Assembly: GCA_947503435.1 (NCBI GenBank)
Contig: CANNDL010000006.1
Span: forward strand, 124,001 to 188,000
Length of the DNA stretch: 64,000 bases
Direction of reading: 5' to 3'
Source of the DNA: an uncultured Kangiella sp.
GTDB lineage: Bacteria > Pseudomonadota > Gammaproteobacteria > Enterobacterales > Kangiellaceae
Both the position numbers and the translations under genes were made by a program. The first letter of the stretch is position 1, and every line of letters starts with the position of its first letter. This document shows, in pieces, positions 1 to 9,643 of this stretch. Below the pieces are notes generated by a model. It was given only the letters and a program-made list of their open reading frames with translations. It had not been told where the DNA came from and ran no database searches.

Positions 1-1
1 T

Positions 2-160
2 ACGGTTAATCTAGAAGGCGAAGAAACCGTTTTTCACGGTAGAGGCCGTCATGATCCTTGTGTATTACCAAGAGCGGTTCCGATTGTAGAAGCTATGGCA
101 GCATTAGTTCTATGTGATCACTTTTTAAGGTTTAGAGCTTATAAGGAGCTTTTTACTTAA
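2..160 (+). CDS. aroC: Chorismate synthase, C-terminal end (partial)
   Basis: This is the last 52 residues of chorismate synthase, which makes chorismate from EPSP in the cytoplasm as the last step of the shikimate pathway. The frame starting at base 2 reads the family's C-terminal signature [20 protein letters not shown], followed by a short helix and a TAA stop at 158-160. The rest of the gene lies before the window. It is not in the ORF track because the start is missing. Its stop shares the sequence TTAA with the stop of the convergent minus-strand gene, so the two coding regions overlap by 4 bases. Confidence 0.93.
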   Translation, partial: TVNLEGEETVFHGRGRHDPCVLPRAVPIVEAMAALVLCDHFLRFRAYKELFT

Positions 161-564
161 TCCTGAAATATTATTCCTTCACCCGTTTCTTGCGCCACTA
201 ATGCGTAAATATCTATATATGGTAATTTTAAGTATTGCTCATTACCGGAGAACTTTGCATATACAAGTATATGATCTTCTTTCCACTTAAATAAGGCTAA
301 AGCTATAGGGGATATATCTAGAACTAATCTTCCATCGCACAGGTGCTCATCATCAATTTCAATATCTAAATTGTGTTTAAAGCTTATTAAGTACGCTTTA
401 TGTCCCTTATCAATAATGTTTTTATATTCGGGTTGGAAATCTAACAACCTATTACTATGTGGCTTGCCTGACATTACTTGATTGTAAATAATATTATTCT
501 TTCTTCTTATCCAAAAAAATAAAGAGCCTAGTATTAATATAATAAATGGGATAAGTTTTTCCAT
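157..564 (-). CDS. Membrane-anchored SspB-like protein
   Basis: The 135-residue product begins with one hydrophobic segment (about residues 4-19, [18 protein letters not shown]) followed by RRK, which predicts an N-in or signal-anchored membrane protein. From about residue 55 to the end it matches the ClpXP adaptor SspB: compare [16 protein letters not shown] with E. coli DGQIVLNIAPRAVGNL, a [12 protein letters not shown] strand with RFGGIPRQVSVP, and [15 protein letters not shown] with IYARENGAGTMF. Soluble SspB has no membrane segment and has a long acidic tail ending in a ClpX-binding peptide; this protein stops right after the fold. It is the last gene of yfgD-wrbA-DUF2069-this, 2 bases after the previous stop. 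The SspB fold is inferred from reading; an adaptor role is not shown, and the missing tail argues against simple ClpX tethering. Confidence 0.72.
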   Translation of the reverse strand: MEKLIPFIILILGSLFFWIRRKNNIIYNQVMSGKPHSNRLLDFQPEYKNIIDKGHKAYLISFKHNLDIEIDDEHLCDGRLVLDISPIALALFKWKEDHILVYAKFSGNEQYLKLPYIDIYALVAQETGEGIIFQD

Positions 565-566
565 TA

Positions 567-968
567 TTATTCAATACCTTTAGCTTTCTTTGCCTCTGCA
601 TTAGTTCTAATGCCTTGAGACAAGGCATATTGCTTGATATAGCTCATGGAAGTTAAGAAATAGATAACCGATAGAACACTTATGCTGACAGACCAGAAGA
701 GTTTGTTTGGTTCGATTATGTAATAGAAAGCGTAGAAGAAGGGAAGAAGGATAATGAACCCTGTCCAACCGTAAGTGTAGGTCTTCCCCTTAAACATTCC
801 AGGTAGCGCAATGGTAAGTGGTAGCCACCAGATAACTAAGGAAATAGCTTTAATGGCGATATGTTCGTGATTTAACCAGATAAAAATCGGCAAGGCGATA
901 ACGATGGCTACGTAGCAAGTTACGGCGATTAGGCGTGCTCTTAAGGCTTTTTTTAGATGTATATTCAT
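567..968 (-). CDS. DUF2069 family inner-membrane protein
   Basis: A 133-residue polytopic membrane protein with four hydrophobic stretches (about residues 14-32, 38-56, 68-86 and 91-110) and a basic, lysine-rich C-terminus. Length, topology and position beside wrbA and an ArsC-like gene fit the DUF2069 family of gammaproteobacteria; no biochemical function is established for it. The gene starts 7 bases after the wrbA stop and ends 2 bases before the SspB-like gene, so it is almost certainly cotranscribed with both. Confidence 0.75.
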   Translation of the reverse strand: MNIHLKKALRARLIAVTCYVAIVIALPIFIWLNHEHIAIKAISLVIWWLPLTIALPGMFKGKTYTYGWTGFIILLPFFYAFYYIIEPNKLFWSVSISVLSVIYFLTSMSYIKQYALSQGIRTNAEAKKAKGIE

Positions 969-975
969 AGTTGTA

Positions 976-1942
<967 letters not shown>

Positions 1943-2019
1943 GACTTTTGCAGTTGTCCTATGATTTAATAGTTGTACTATTATATGTATTAAAATAATT
2001 AAGGCTATTTTAGGCGTAA

Positions 2020-3225
2020 ATGAGCATGGAAAAAAGGTGGCAATGGCTAAAAGCTTTCACAAAGTTTGTATTTAGTCAGTTTGGCAAGAAGAAAGGCAGT
2101 GCAATGGCTTCGGAGTTGACGTTGAACAATATGTTGGCGTTAGTACCTTTGATGACAGTGGCTGTGAGTTTAATGGCTATCTTTCCGGCCTTTGAAGGGG
2201 TTAATAACCAGGTTCAAGAGCTTATCTTTAAGAATTTACTGCCAGAAAAAGGATTAGCAGTGAAAGAGTATTTGGATGAGTATGTTTCGAAGTCTAAGAA
2301 TTTATCGGCAATTGGCTTTGTTTTTTTGTTTATAACAGCGCTGTTATTGATGCGCTCAATAGATAAATCGATCAATACCATCTGGGAAACCACCAATAAA
2401 CGCCAAGGCATTCATAAATGGCTGGCTTATTGGGCTATGTTGACTATGGCACCAATTTTAATCGCTGCCAGTTTAGTTGCTTCATCATCTTTTGCTGCTT
2501 TGCCAGTATTCGATAAGATTAGTGGCGTACTAAGCATAGGATTGCCTTTTATATTAATCGTTCTAGCTTTTGCTGCTTTATATGTAATAACTCCCAATAC
2601 TCGAGTAACTTTTAGTAAAGCGCTGATAGCTTCCTTTATTACGGCAATTTTATTCGAAATAGCCAAATATGGCTTTGCCATTTTCGTGACGAAATTCTCT
2701 ACTTATGAAGTGATTTACGGAGCTATTACTGCTATACCGCTATTCTTCTTATGGGTTTTCTTATCTTGGTTGATTCTCTTATTAGGCGCGGTAATTTGTT
2801 ATGCCTTACATCGATTTGATGCCAGTTACAAAAAATCACAAGATCCCTTTGTGTCTACTTTGCAGATAGCTCAGTTTTTTGCAGAGGCACAAGATGCAGA
2901 ATCTAAAGTTAATTTAGATCTATTAAAAAAGCAGTTTCCAATGATGCATGAGCAGACTATTTTGAATTTAGTGGACCAATTAATTAAACTTAACTTTGTC
3001 GCAAAACTAGAAGATGAAGATTATTGTTTAACGATAAACGGTAAAGAAATGACCATAGCTGATTTATATCGCCGTGGTGAGTGGCGTTTACCCAATAGTC
3101 AAGATACGGCCAATAATGATGACTTTTTGGTGCAAAAGGTTGAAGCTGCGAATTTGCATTTAGATCGTGAGCTAAGCATCCCAATACTAAAGCAAAAGCC
3201 TAAAAGCGAGCCCCAAAAACGCTAA
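2020..3225 (+). CDS. yihY: YihY/BrkB family inner-membrane protein
   Basis: A 401-residue UPF0761 (YihY) family protein. After a cytoplasmic N-terminus carrying the family segment ASELTLNNMLALVPLMTV (about residues 30-47), about six membrane helices run to residue 260; TNKRQGIHKWLAYWAMLTMAP and IYGAITAIPLFFLWVFLSW are also family-typical. About 140 cytoplasmic residues follow, with a predicted winged-helix-like stretch (LLKKQFPMMHEQTILNLV). The function is not settled; the name ribonuclease BN sometimes given to this family is wrong. ATG codons at 2020 and 2026 are both possible. The 3' end overlaps the convergent PilZ-like gene by 26 bases. Confidence 0.88.
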   Translation: MSMEKRWQWLKAFTKFVFSQFGKKKGSAMASELTLNNMLALVPLMTVAVSLMAIFPAFEGVNNQVQELIFKNLLPEKGLAVKEYLDEYVSKSKNLSAIGFVFLFITALLLMRSIDKSINTIWETTNKRQGIHKWLAYWAMLTMAPILIAASLVASSSFAALPVFDKISGVLSIGLPFILIVLAFAALYVITPNTRVTFSKALIASFITAILFEIAKYGFAIFVTKFSTYEVIYGAITAIPLFFLWVFLSWLILLLGAVICYALHRFDASYKKSQDPFVSTLQIAQFFAEAQDAESKVNLDLLKKQFPMMHEQTILNLVDQLIKLNFVAKLEDEDYCLTINGKEMTIADLYRRGEWRLPNSQDTANNDDFLVQKVEAANLHLDRELSIPILKQKPKSEPQKR

Positions 3226-4774
3226 CCTTAGCATTGGTTTCAATTAAATGGGTAAGGGTCAGTTCACGCAATTGTTCTTGCATTTTAACTTGTATGACTT
3301 TGTGGCCGCCAATTAAATTTTTAGCGGTTAGCAGAATAGGGCTTGATTGATCGAATGGACGGACTAATAAAACTTGATGGGAGATCGTTCTTCCTTGGCG
3401 GTTAGTCGTCAAATATTCAACAAACTCCATATTGCCATGAATGTATTCGAGACCAATGCTGGTACCATTTCTAGATCCAGTTTGTAACCAGCGAGCAATG
3501 GCCAATTGCCATTGTTTTTGACGTTTGTTATTGATATGTCTTTTCAGAATCACTAAGTTGCCGATCCGTAAATCATCAGTTTGCTTATTTTGATTTTGTA
3601 GACAAATACCGCCTTCACTATGATTGACTGCTAGCCAATTAAATGGTGCTTTATAATCATTTCCAATTAATTGGTTTAATTTATTGCCCGAATCGATAAT
3701 GTTTTCATCGGATGATTCGTAACTCAGTGCCTTTTTAATCGCACTTAAGCCCCAGACCGTATCGACTTGGGTCATTTGCGGGTACCTACTGTGCTCACGA
3801 TCTTTATAAGTATCACAGTACTCATAAATCCTGTTTAACAGCTTGATGGCATTTGAAGGTTCAATGCCATCATAGAATCCTGACGAGGGTAGGCGATGAT
3901 CTGTTTCATATTTATGAATCTGTGATTCGATATTTTTAAGTAAAGAATTAGTTAATAATAATCTAATTTGTTTTTCATCATCGTATTCGCTGTCGTCTTG
4001 TGCAATGTGTGGTTTGTTACTATCGGTGAGATCAATAACAAAACAACGAGTACTGCTGAATTGATTTAAATTTTTTGTAATTTCAGCGAGCTTGGACCAA
4101 TGCGCTAGATATTTAAATAAATGCCAATGCTGGTTGTCTTCAATGTGATACGGATCGATAACTGACATTAAACAATTTCGTACATAACTTTGACGAATAG
4201 TTTGGCAAGGCTCTAAAGGATTGCCTTCTTCTTTTGTCAAAACTTTGTCTAGCAGGCCAGATTTTTCAGCATACTCATACAAAGAATGCAGCTCACGCCA
4301 TATATAACTGGGAATAGGCTCATAAAGCTGATATTGCTCTATTAGCATTAAACCTAAGTAATGTTGGGCTAGGTTTATGGCTTCTGCTAAACGCGATTTT
4401 CGCATTAAAAACTTTTGCTCGGTCAACTCATCAATCAAGCGCTTATATCCAAAAGCCATTTCTGTCGAAAGTTTGTGTAGAGCTTTGTATTGACCTTTAT
4501 TAACGAAAGCTTTGTGTCTATCATGCTGTTCGCGCATATGGCGACTTAAAGTTAAGTAGCCCTCATTGAGTAGGCTAAGATTCTTTTCGCGATGGGAAAG
4601 TTTTTGTGGGCAACGATTTAAAGTAGAAATAACCCGCGTTAACTCATTAAGAGTATTATCGGTTTCAACATATGCTAACTGATTTAGCCAATCCTCAATT
4701 TCCTTCGGCTCAGTTTCCGTAATAAACTCTTGCCCACTCTGAAAAGAGGGGAAAGTTAACTTCAAAGAATCCAT
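3200..4774 (-). CDS. Unrecognised 524-residue protein with PilZ-like C-terminal domain (paralogue A)
   Basis: I do not recognise a named family. The first ~380 residues look helical and soluble, opening with LTFPSFQSGQEFITETEP and containing SYIWRELHSLYEYAE. The last ~140 residues look beta-rich. They contain WLAVNHSEGGICLQ (about residues 383-396) and WQLAIARWLQ (about 421-430), reminiscent of the PilZ N/DxSxxG and (V/I)xRW strands that bind cyclic di-GMP, but no clear RxxxR switch arginines. There is no signal peptide or membrane segment. A paralogue lies at 22432-23991 with the same ends and motifs. The stop falls inside the 3' end of yihY. Cyclic di-GMP binding is inference only. Confidence 0.6.
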   Translation of the reverse strand: MDSLKLTFPSFQSGQEFITETEPKEIEDWLNQLAYVETDNTLNELTRVISTLNRCPQKLSHREKNLSLLNEGYLTLSRHMREQHDRHKAFVNKGQYKALHKLSTEMAFGYKRLIDELTEQKFLMRKSRLAEAINLAQHYLGLMLIEQYQLYEPIPSYIWRELHSLYEYAEKSGLLDKVLTKEEGNPLEPCQTIRQSYVRNCLMSVIDPYHIEDNQHWHLFKYLAHWSKLAEITKNLNQFSSTRCFVIDLTDSNKPHIAQDDSEYDDEKQIRLLLTNSLLKNIESQIHKYETDHRLPSSGFYDGIEPSNAIKLLNRIYEYCDTYKDREHSRYPQMTQVDTVWGLSAIKKALSYESSDENIIDSGNKLNQLIGNDYKAPFNWLAVNHSEGGICLQNQNKQTDDLRIGNLVILKRHINNKRQKQWQLAIARWLQTGSRNGTSIGLEYIHGNMEFVEYLTTNRQGRTISHQVLLVRPFDQSSPILLTAKNLIGGHKVIQVKMQEQLRELTLTHLIETNAKVSVFGARF

Positions 4775-4841
4775 TTATCGTCTCATAATTAATATCATTT
4801 GCTTCTAGGCTTTATTTTTCTTTCTTAGATGAAACCTGAAT

Positions 4842-4850
4842 TGCTATAAT
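4842..4850 (+). promoter_or_regulatory. Extended -10 promoter element upstream of the TlpA-like gene
   Basis: TGCTATAAT is a perfect extended -10 (TGn plus TATAAT) placed 69 bases before the TlpA-like start, in the 144-base gap between divergent genes. No convincing -35 is visible, which is normal for extended -10 promoters. Assignment is by position only. Confidence 0.4.
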
Positions 4851-4918
4851 AATGCCCTATAAACTTTGATATTTCCACTATTTGGCTGAGCTATTGGCCA
4901 TAAACTCATGATTTTTAT

Positions 4919-5395
4919 ATGTTTATTAAAAGTACTTTAAGTCGCTTTGCACTAATTTTCAGCCTAATTATATCGGTAGCAGCATGCCAACAATCAAATC
5001 AGTTCACTTTACTAAATGGTGATACTAAGTCCATTGAAGATTACCAAGGGCAATGGTTGCTGGTAAATTATTGGGCGGAGTGGTGCCCACCTTGTTTAAA
5101 GGAAATTCCAGAATTGAATGCTTTAGCTAAAGATGGAATACAGGTATTGGCAGTTAGCTATGACAAGCTTAGCAATCAAGAATTAGAGAAGTTAAGGCAA
5201 AAATATCAAATCAATTACCCCATTATCGCTACTAGTCCAATGCCGTACTTGCCAATGGAGCGGCCAACGGGGCTGCCTGCTAACTATTTGTTTACGCCCA
5301 GCGGGCAAATGATCGGGCCATTATTAGGTACTCAAACTCGTGAGTCTTTTCTAGAAATTATCGAAAAGATTGAGAGCTCTAAAAACTCTGACTAA
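4919..5395 (+). CDS. TlpA-like thioredoxin-fold lipoprotein
   Basis: A 158-residue periplasmic thiol-disulfide protein. The lipoprotein signal SLIISVAAC puts the lipidated cysteine at residue 23, so it is membrane-tethered facing the periplasm. The thioredoxin fold carries the active site WAEWCPPCLKE (about residues 50-60) and a cis-proline region around RPTGLPANYLF. WCPPC is typical of TlpA/ResA-type reductases that act on cytochrome c maturation or other extracytoplasmic thiols, but no ccm genes are close, so the partner is unknown. The stop overlaps that of the convergent bepA by 4 bases (CTAA). Confidence 0.87.
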   Translation: MFIKSTLSRFALIFSLIISVAACQQSNQFTLLNGDTKSIEDYQGQWLLVNYWAEWCPPCLKEIPELNALAKDGIQVLAVSYDKLSNQELEKLRQKYQINYPIIATSPMPYLPMERPTGLPANYLFTPSGQMIGPLLGTQTRESFLEIIEKIESSKNSD

Positions 5396-6849
5396 CCGCG
5401 ACGCTTTTGATTGGAAAGTAATTCGCGGATTTTTTGTCTGACATGTTCCAATCGAGCTTGAATTCGTGTTTGTGCGTAGGGATCTTCAGAAAAGTGTCCT
5501 AAAGCTATCTCAAAATGCTTCTTCGCAGTTTTATATTGTCCTACCAACTCCATGTACTGGCCAGTAGTTTCGTGCATCTCAGGGATATGGTCAGACTCTT
5601 GTTGAGCTTTTGCTAATGCAAACAAATAGCTTGGATTGGTTTTGTTTAAATCAGCATAGCGTAATAATAAAGTTTCTGCTATCTCAGGTTTTTTAATAGC
5701 CATATAAGCATGGGAAGTAGCAAGTACCAGCTTGGTATTACCAGGGTTTGAACTTAACTGCTGCTCTAAAAGAGGAATAGCTTTAAGACTAGAATTGTTA
5801 GCTAAATGAGCTTCGGACAAGCTATAGAGCAGTATATGATTTTCTGGTAAGTCTCGGTAAAGTTTATCCAATATACTAATTGCGCTGCGATTTTGACCAC
5901 GAGCTTTGAGTAGTTCAGAGTATTGATATTGTTCGGCTAAGCTCATTTGATTGCTATTTGACTTGCTAGCAAGTTTTCTAAAGTGTTTGTCATCACGTCG
6001 TTTTTCAAGGCTCTCTATTCTCGCTTTAATTAAACGGTAATCGATAGAACTTTGGTGATTAACTTTGGGATACAAACCCGCTCGACGTCTAGCGTCACTT
6101 TTTCGGTTTTTAGAAAGAGGGTGAGTTAGTAAAATCTCAGGTGGTTTTTGGATAAACCGAGTTTGTTGCGCCAAGGTTTCAAAGAAATCAGCCGCGGCTC
6201 TTACGTCATAACCAGCGCCAGATAACATAGCTATACCTATACGATCCGCTTCTTTTTCATTTTCTCGAGTATGAGAAATAATAGACTGCTGAACTGCTCC
6301 TTGAGTTGCGGCTAAGGCTCCAAGTCCAGCTTCTGCGTCCTGGGTCGCGATTAAAATTGCGCCAATAGAGGCAAGTATCGACGGTAGTGATAACTGATTT
6401 TGTTTTTCTAAACGGCGAGCTAAGTGCCTTTGGGTGACGTGAGCCACTTCATGGCCTAGAACTGATGCTAATTCGCTCTCAGAACCTGAAGCGCTAATTA
6501 AACCTGAGTGAATACCGATATATCCACCTGGCAGAGCAAAGGCGTTGATGTTGGGATCTTCTATAACGAAAAAACGAAAGCTGCGGCCTAAGGCATCGGG
6601 ATTTGCAGCGACCAACTGGTAGCCTATTTGTTGAATGTAATCATTAATTAAGGGATCGGTCATCAAATAGCTACTTCGTTGAATTTGAGACATAATTTGA
6701 TCGCCAATCTGTTGCTCTTTGGCAACAGATAAAGTCGCGCCAGCAGCTTCACCCAGTTTAGGTAAATCATTTTTAGTATCAGCGGCCAACAAACCCAAGC
6801 TAATGAACAAAGTGCCGCTTAAGCCTATTTTAATGATTGATTTCAACAT
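5392..6849 (-). CDS. bepA: BepA-like periplasmic M48 metalloprotease/chaperone with TPR domain
   Basis: A 485-residue exported protein. A signal peptide (about residues 1-22, cleaved near LLAAD) precedes an M48 zinc-protease domain with HEVAH (His133, Glu134, His137) and NEKEAD (Glu200). LLTHPLS carries the His (about 243) that in E. coli BepA acts as a regulatory switch over the active site. From about residue 300 TPR repeats follow, as in E. coli BepA (487 residues), which helps assemble LptD and degrades stalled outer-membrane proteins with the BAM complex. perM lies divergently upstream and yfgD is close, the set found adjacent in enterobacteria. Confidence 0.92.
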   Translation of the reverse strand: MLKSIIKIGLSGTLFISLGLLAADTKNDLPKLGEAAGATLSVAKEQQIGDQIMSQIQRSSYLMTDPLINDYIQQIGYQLVAANPDALGRSFRFFVIEDPNINAFALPGGYIGIHSGLISASGSESELASVLGHEVAHVTQRHLARRLEKQNQLSLPSILASIGAILIATQDAEAGLGALAATQGAVQQSIISHTRENEKEADRIGIAMLSGAGYDVRAAADFFETLAQQTRFIQKPPEILLTHPLSKNRKSDARRRAGLYPKVNHQSSIDYRLIKARIESLEKRRDDKHFRKLASKSNSNQMSLAEQYQYSELLKARGQNRSAISILDKLYRDLPENHILLYSLSEAHLANNSSLKAIPLLEQQLSSNPGNTKLVLATSHAYMAIKKPEIAETLLLRYADLNKTNPSYLFALAKAQQESDHIPEMHETTGQYMELVGQYKTAKKHFEIALGHFSEDPYAQTRIQARLEHVRQKIRELLSNQKRRG

Positions 6850-7048
6850 ACAGATAATTGGATGTAATAAAGCATAAATAGTTACTCTATATGATGGTGA
6901 TGTATACTTAAAAGTTCAAATAGTCTTTTGTATAAATGTTGTAAATTTCGATATTTAAACAAATGTTTCCATGAATTGTTATTTTTTGCTATCAATCTGA
7001 GTCTGCTTATCACTATAATCGAAACGATAAAAATTATTTATATTATTT

Positions 7049-8128
7049 ATGACTTCAATATTCACACGCTGGTTCAAACGTAATTTTTCAAGCCCTGCAA
7101 CGATAGTTCTTTCGATGTTGCTGCTACTAGGTTTTGTTTTCATTCTGACACTGGGCGAAATACTTGCGCCTATTTTATGGGCTCTTGTCATAGCTTATCT
7201 ATTGGAATGGGTGGTCAGTGCTGTTGAAAAGCGTGGCGTTAAGCGTTTATGGGCAGTCATTGGTGTTTTTGTTGGATTTATAACGCTAACGCTGTTAATT
7301 GTGTTGGGCTTAGTTCCATTAATTTGGAAGCAGGGAACCTTGCTCGTTGCTGAACTTCCTAGTATTGGTGCTAAAGCAAAACAGGCAATACTGGAGCTAC
7401 CTGAGAAATATCCAAACATGGTGTCTCTGGAGCAGGTCAATGACATTCTTACCAATGTAGGAACTGAGCTTGGTGCTCTAGGTCAAAGCTTACTTTCTGC
7501 TTCAGTTTCTTCTTTAGTTGGTGTGGCTAGCTTACTGATTTATATAGTATTAGTTCCATTATTAGTGTTTTTCTTTCTGAAGGATAGAAATATCCTTTTA
7601 AGCTGGTTAGGGCAATGGTTACCACAAGAAAGACAGCTAGCCGAGTCGGTATGGAGCGAAGTTAATCGCCAAATTGGTAACTATATTCGCGGTAAAGTGA
7701 TGGAAATTATTATTGTGGGCCTAGTTTCTTACATCACTTTCGCCATTATGGGCTTGAATTACGCGCTATTATTGGGCGTATTAGTGGGATTCTCGGTATT
7801 GATTCCCTACGTCGGCGCGGCATTAGTAACAATTCCTGTTTTATTAATTGGATTCTTTCAATGGGGGTTTAGCCAGCCGTTTTATATTTTGACCATTGCC
7901 TATTTTATTATACAAATCTTAGATGGGAACGTTTTAGTGCCATTGCTGTTCTCTGAAGCGGTAAGTCTTCATCCTGTGGCAATTATTGGCGCGATTCTCT
8001 TATTCGGCGGTTTATGGGGCTTTTGGGGTGTGTTTTTTGCTATACCACTAGCGATTTTGGTTAATGCTGTACTTGATGCTGTTAAAGAACATAAGCTAGG
8101 GCAGGAAGACGAAGCTGTAAAAGAATAA
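7049..8128 (+). CDS. perM: PerM/AI-2E transporter family membrane protein
   Basis: A 359-residue polytopic protein of the AI-2E transporter (UPF0118) family. Hydrophobic segments include two near the N-terminus (about residues 20-45 and 60-90), LLIYIVLVPLLVFFFLKDR (about 165-183), and four more after residue 215. Family-typical sequence includes YIRGKVMEIIIVGLVSY and GFSVLIPYVGAALVTIP. Next to bepA this matches E. coli PerM, a permease of unknown substrate, rather than the autoinducer exporter TqsA. It is divergent from bepA across about 200 AT-rich bases that would hold both promoters. Confidence 0.86.
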   Translation: MTSIFTRWFKRNFSSPATIVLSMLLLLGFVFILTLGEILAPILWALVIAYLLEWVVSAVEKRGVKRLWAVIGVFVGFITLTLLIVLGLVPLIWKQGTLLVAELPSIGAKAKQAILELPEKYPNMVSLEQVNDILTNVGTELGALGQSLLSASVSSLVGVASLLIYIVLVPLLVFFFLKDRNILLSWLGQWLPQERQLAESVWSEVNRQIGNYIRGKVMEIIIVGLVSYITFAIMGLNYALLLGVLVGFSVLIPYVGAALVTIPVLLIGFFQWGFSQPFYILTIAYFIIQILDGNVLVPLLFSEAVSLHPVAIIGAILLFGGLWGFWGVFFAIPLAILVNAVLDAVKEHKLGQEDEAVKE

Positions 8129-8136
8129 TATAGGAA

Positions 8137-8172
8137 ATTAGGATGACTAGGATTATCCCAAGTCATCCTAAT
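8137..8172. repeat. 12-bp inverted repeat between convergent genes
   Basis: ATTAGGATGACT at 8137-8148 is exactly repeated in reverse complement at 8161-8172, and the 12-base loop itself contains GGAT/ATCC. The repeat lies between the stops of perM and the PhoH gene. No T-run follows on either strand, so it is at best an unusual bidirectional terminator or a processing/3'-protection hairpin. Confidence 0.45.
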
Positions 8173-8181
8173 TGAAACCGA

Positions 8182-9606
8182 TTAAAGAATATCTGAAGCA
8201 TAGTCCGCTAATCTTGAGCGCTCACCACGTTTCAAGGTGATATGACCTGCGTGTCCCCAGTTTTTAAAGCGATCTACTACATAGGTTATGCCCGAGGTGG
8301 TTTCAGCTAAATAAGGGGTGTCTATCTGCGCAACATTACCCATGCAAACGACTTTAGTGCCAGGACCTGCACGCGTAATCAAAGTTTTCATTTGTTTGGA
8401 AGTTAGGTTTTGCGCTTCATCAATAATAATAAGCTTATTTAAGAAAGTTCTACCACGCATAAAGTTCAAAGAACGAACTTTGATCCATTTACGCAATAAA
8501 TCGTGAGTGGCTGCCGCTCCCCATTCGTCATTATCTGTTGGTGCTAATACTTCTAAATTATCCATCAGGGCGCCCATCCAAGGAGTCATTTTTTCCTCTT
8601 CAGTGCCCGGTAAAAATCCTATGTCTTCGCCGACAGAAACAGTTACGCGAGTAACAATAATTTCCTTATAACGCTTCAATTCAATAGCTTGTTCAAGCGC
8701 TGCGGCTAAGGCTAGTAAGGTTTTACCCGTGCCTGCTGGCCCTTGTAGCGTTACGAAGTCGATTTCAGGATCCATCAATAAATTTAAAGCATAGCTTTGT
8801 TCGCGGTTCCTGGCGGTTATTCCCCAGATATTATGACTGTCGGTTCTATAGTCGGTTAGAAGTTCAATTAAAGCAGTAGGGCTGCCATCGTCATCATTTT
8901 CAATACTACGAACTATCGCTTCAAAATGATCTGCTTCCTGGTACAGGCATTGATTAATAAACCAATCTTGGACTAATGGACCCTTAATCTTGTAATAGGT
9001 ATGGCCGTCTTCTTTCCAAGAGTCCATGTCACGACTGTGCGTATCCCAAAAATCCTCAGGTAATTCATAGTATCCCGTATGAAGTTGCTCAACATCATCA
9101 AGTACTTTGTCATTAAAATAATCTTCTGCATTTACCCCGACAATATTGGCTTTAATTCTTAAATTAATGTCTTTAGAAACTAAAATAATCGTTTTTTCAG
9201 GTTCATTTTCTTGCAGTGCTAGGGCAACGTTTAGGATAGTGTTATCGGCTTTGGAGCTTGGCAAAGAGTCGGGTAGCCGATCCATATGCTCTTTAATTTG
9301 AAAGTATATTTTGCCGTGTTTCGTGACATCACCAATTTGTGGTAAAACGCCAATGTGGATTCCGTTGACCATGGGGTCTTCGCCTTCGTCAGCAGATGAC
9401 ATTAGATCGTCCATATAACGGGAAACTTGTCTTACGTTGCGTGCGACTTCGGAAAGGCCTTTCTTACCGGCGTCCAGTTCTTCAAGGACAACCATTGGGA
9501 TGAGAATATCATGCTCTTCAAAGCGGAATAGAGCGGTGGGGTCATGCATCAAAACGTTGGTGTCTAGTACAAATAGTCTTTTACCATCGATTTTTTTTCT
9601 TACCAT
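8182..9606 (-). CDS. PhoH family protein with N-terminal PIN domain
   Basis: A 474-residue cytoplasmic protein of PIN-PhoH (YlaK-like) architecture. The PIN domain (about residues 1-150) has the acidic start FVLDTNVLMHDP and a second acidic cluster SKDINLRIKA, suggesting RNase capacity. The PhoH P-loop ATPase (about 250-474) has Walker A GPAGTGKTLLALA, Walker B LIIIDEAQNLT and a PGTEEEKMTPW segment. Members of this class are RNA helicase/RNase proteins. The coding region runs on the minus strand downstream of bcp, 37 bases after that gene's start, so it may be transcribed with it or from a nearby promoter. The cellular target is unknown. Confidence 0.9.
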   Translation of the reverse strand: MVRKKIDGKRLFVLDTNVLMHDPTALFRFEEHDILIPMVVLEELDAGKKGLSEVARNVRQVSRYMDDLMSSADEGEDPMVNGIHIGVLPQIGDVTKHGKIYFQIKEHMDRLPDSLPSSKADNTILNVALALQENEPEKTIILVSKDINLRIKANIVGVNAEDYFNDKVLDDVEQLHTGYYELPEDFWDTHSRDMDSWKEDGHTYYKIKGPLVQDWFINQCLYQEADHFEAIVRSIENDDDGSPTALIELLTDYRTDSHNIWGITARNREQSYALNLLMDPEIDFVTLQGPAGTGKTLLALAAALEQAIELKRYKEIIVTRVTVSVGEDIGFLPGTEEEKMTPWMGALMDNLEVLAPTDNDEWGAAATHDLLRKWIKVRSLNFMRGRTFLNKLIIIDEAQNLTSKQMKTLITRAGPGTKVVCMGNVAQIDTPYLAETTSGITYVVDRFKNWGHAGHITLKRGERSRLADYASDIL

Positions 9607-9643
9607 TCTTATTCCTCTTTGAAGCGTAAGTTAGTAGGTGTTT

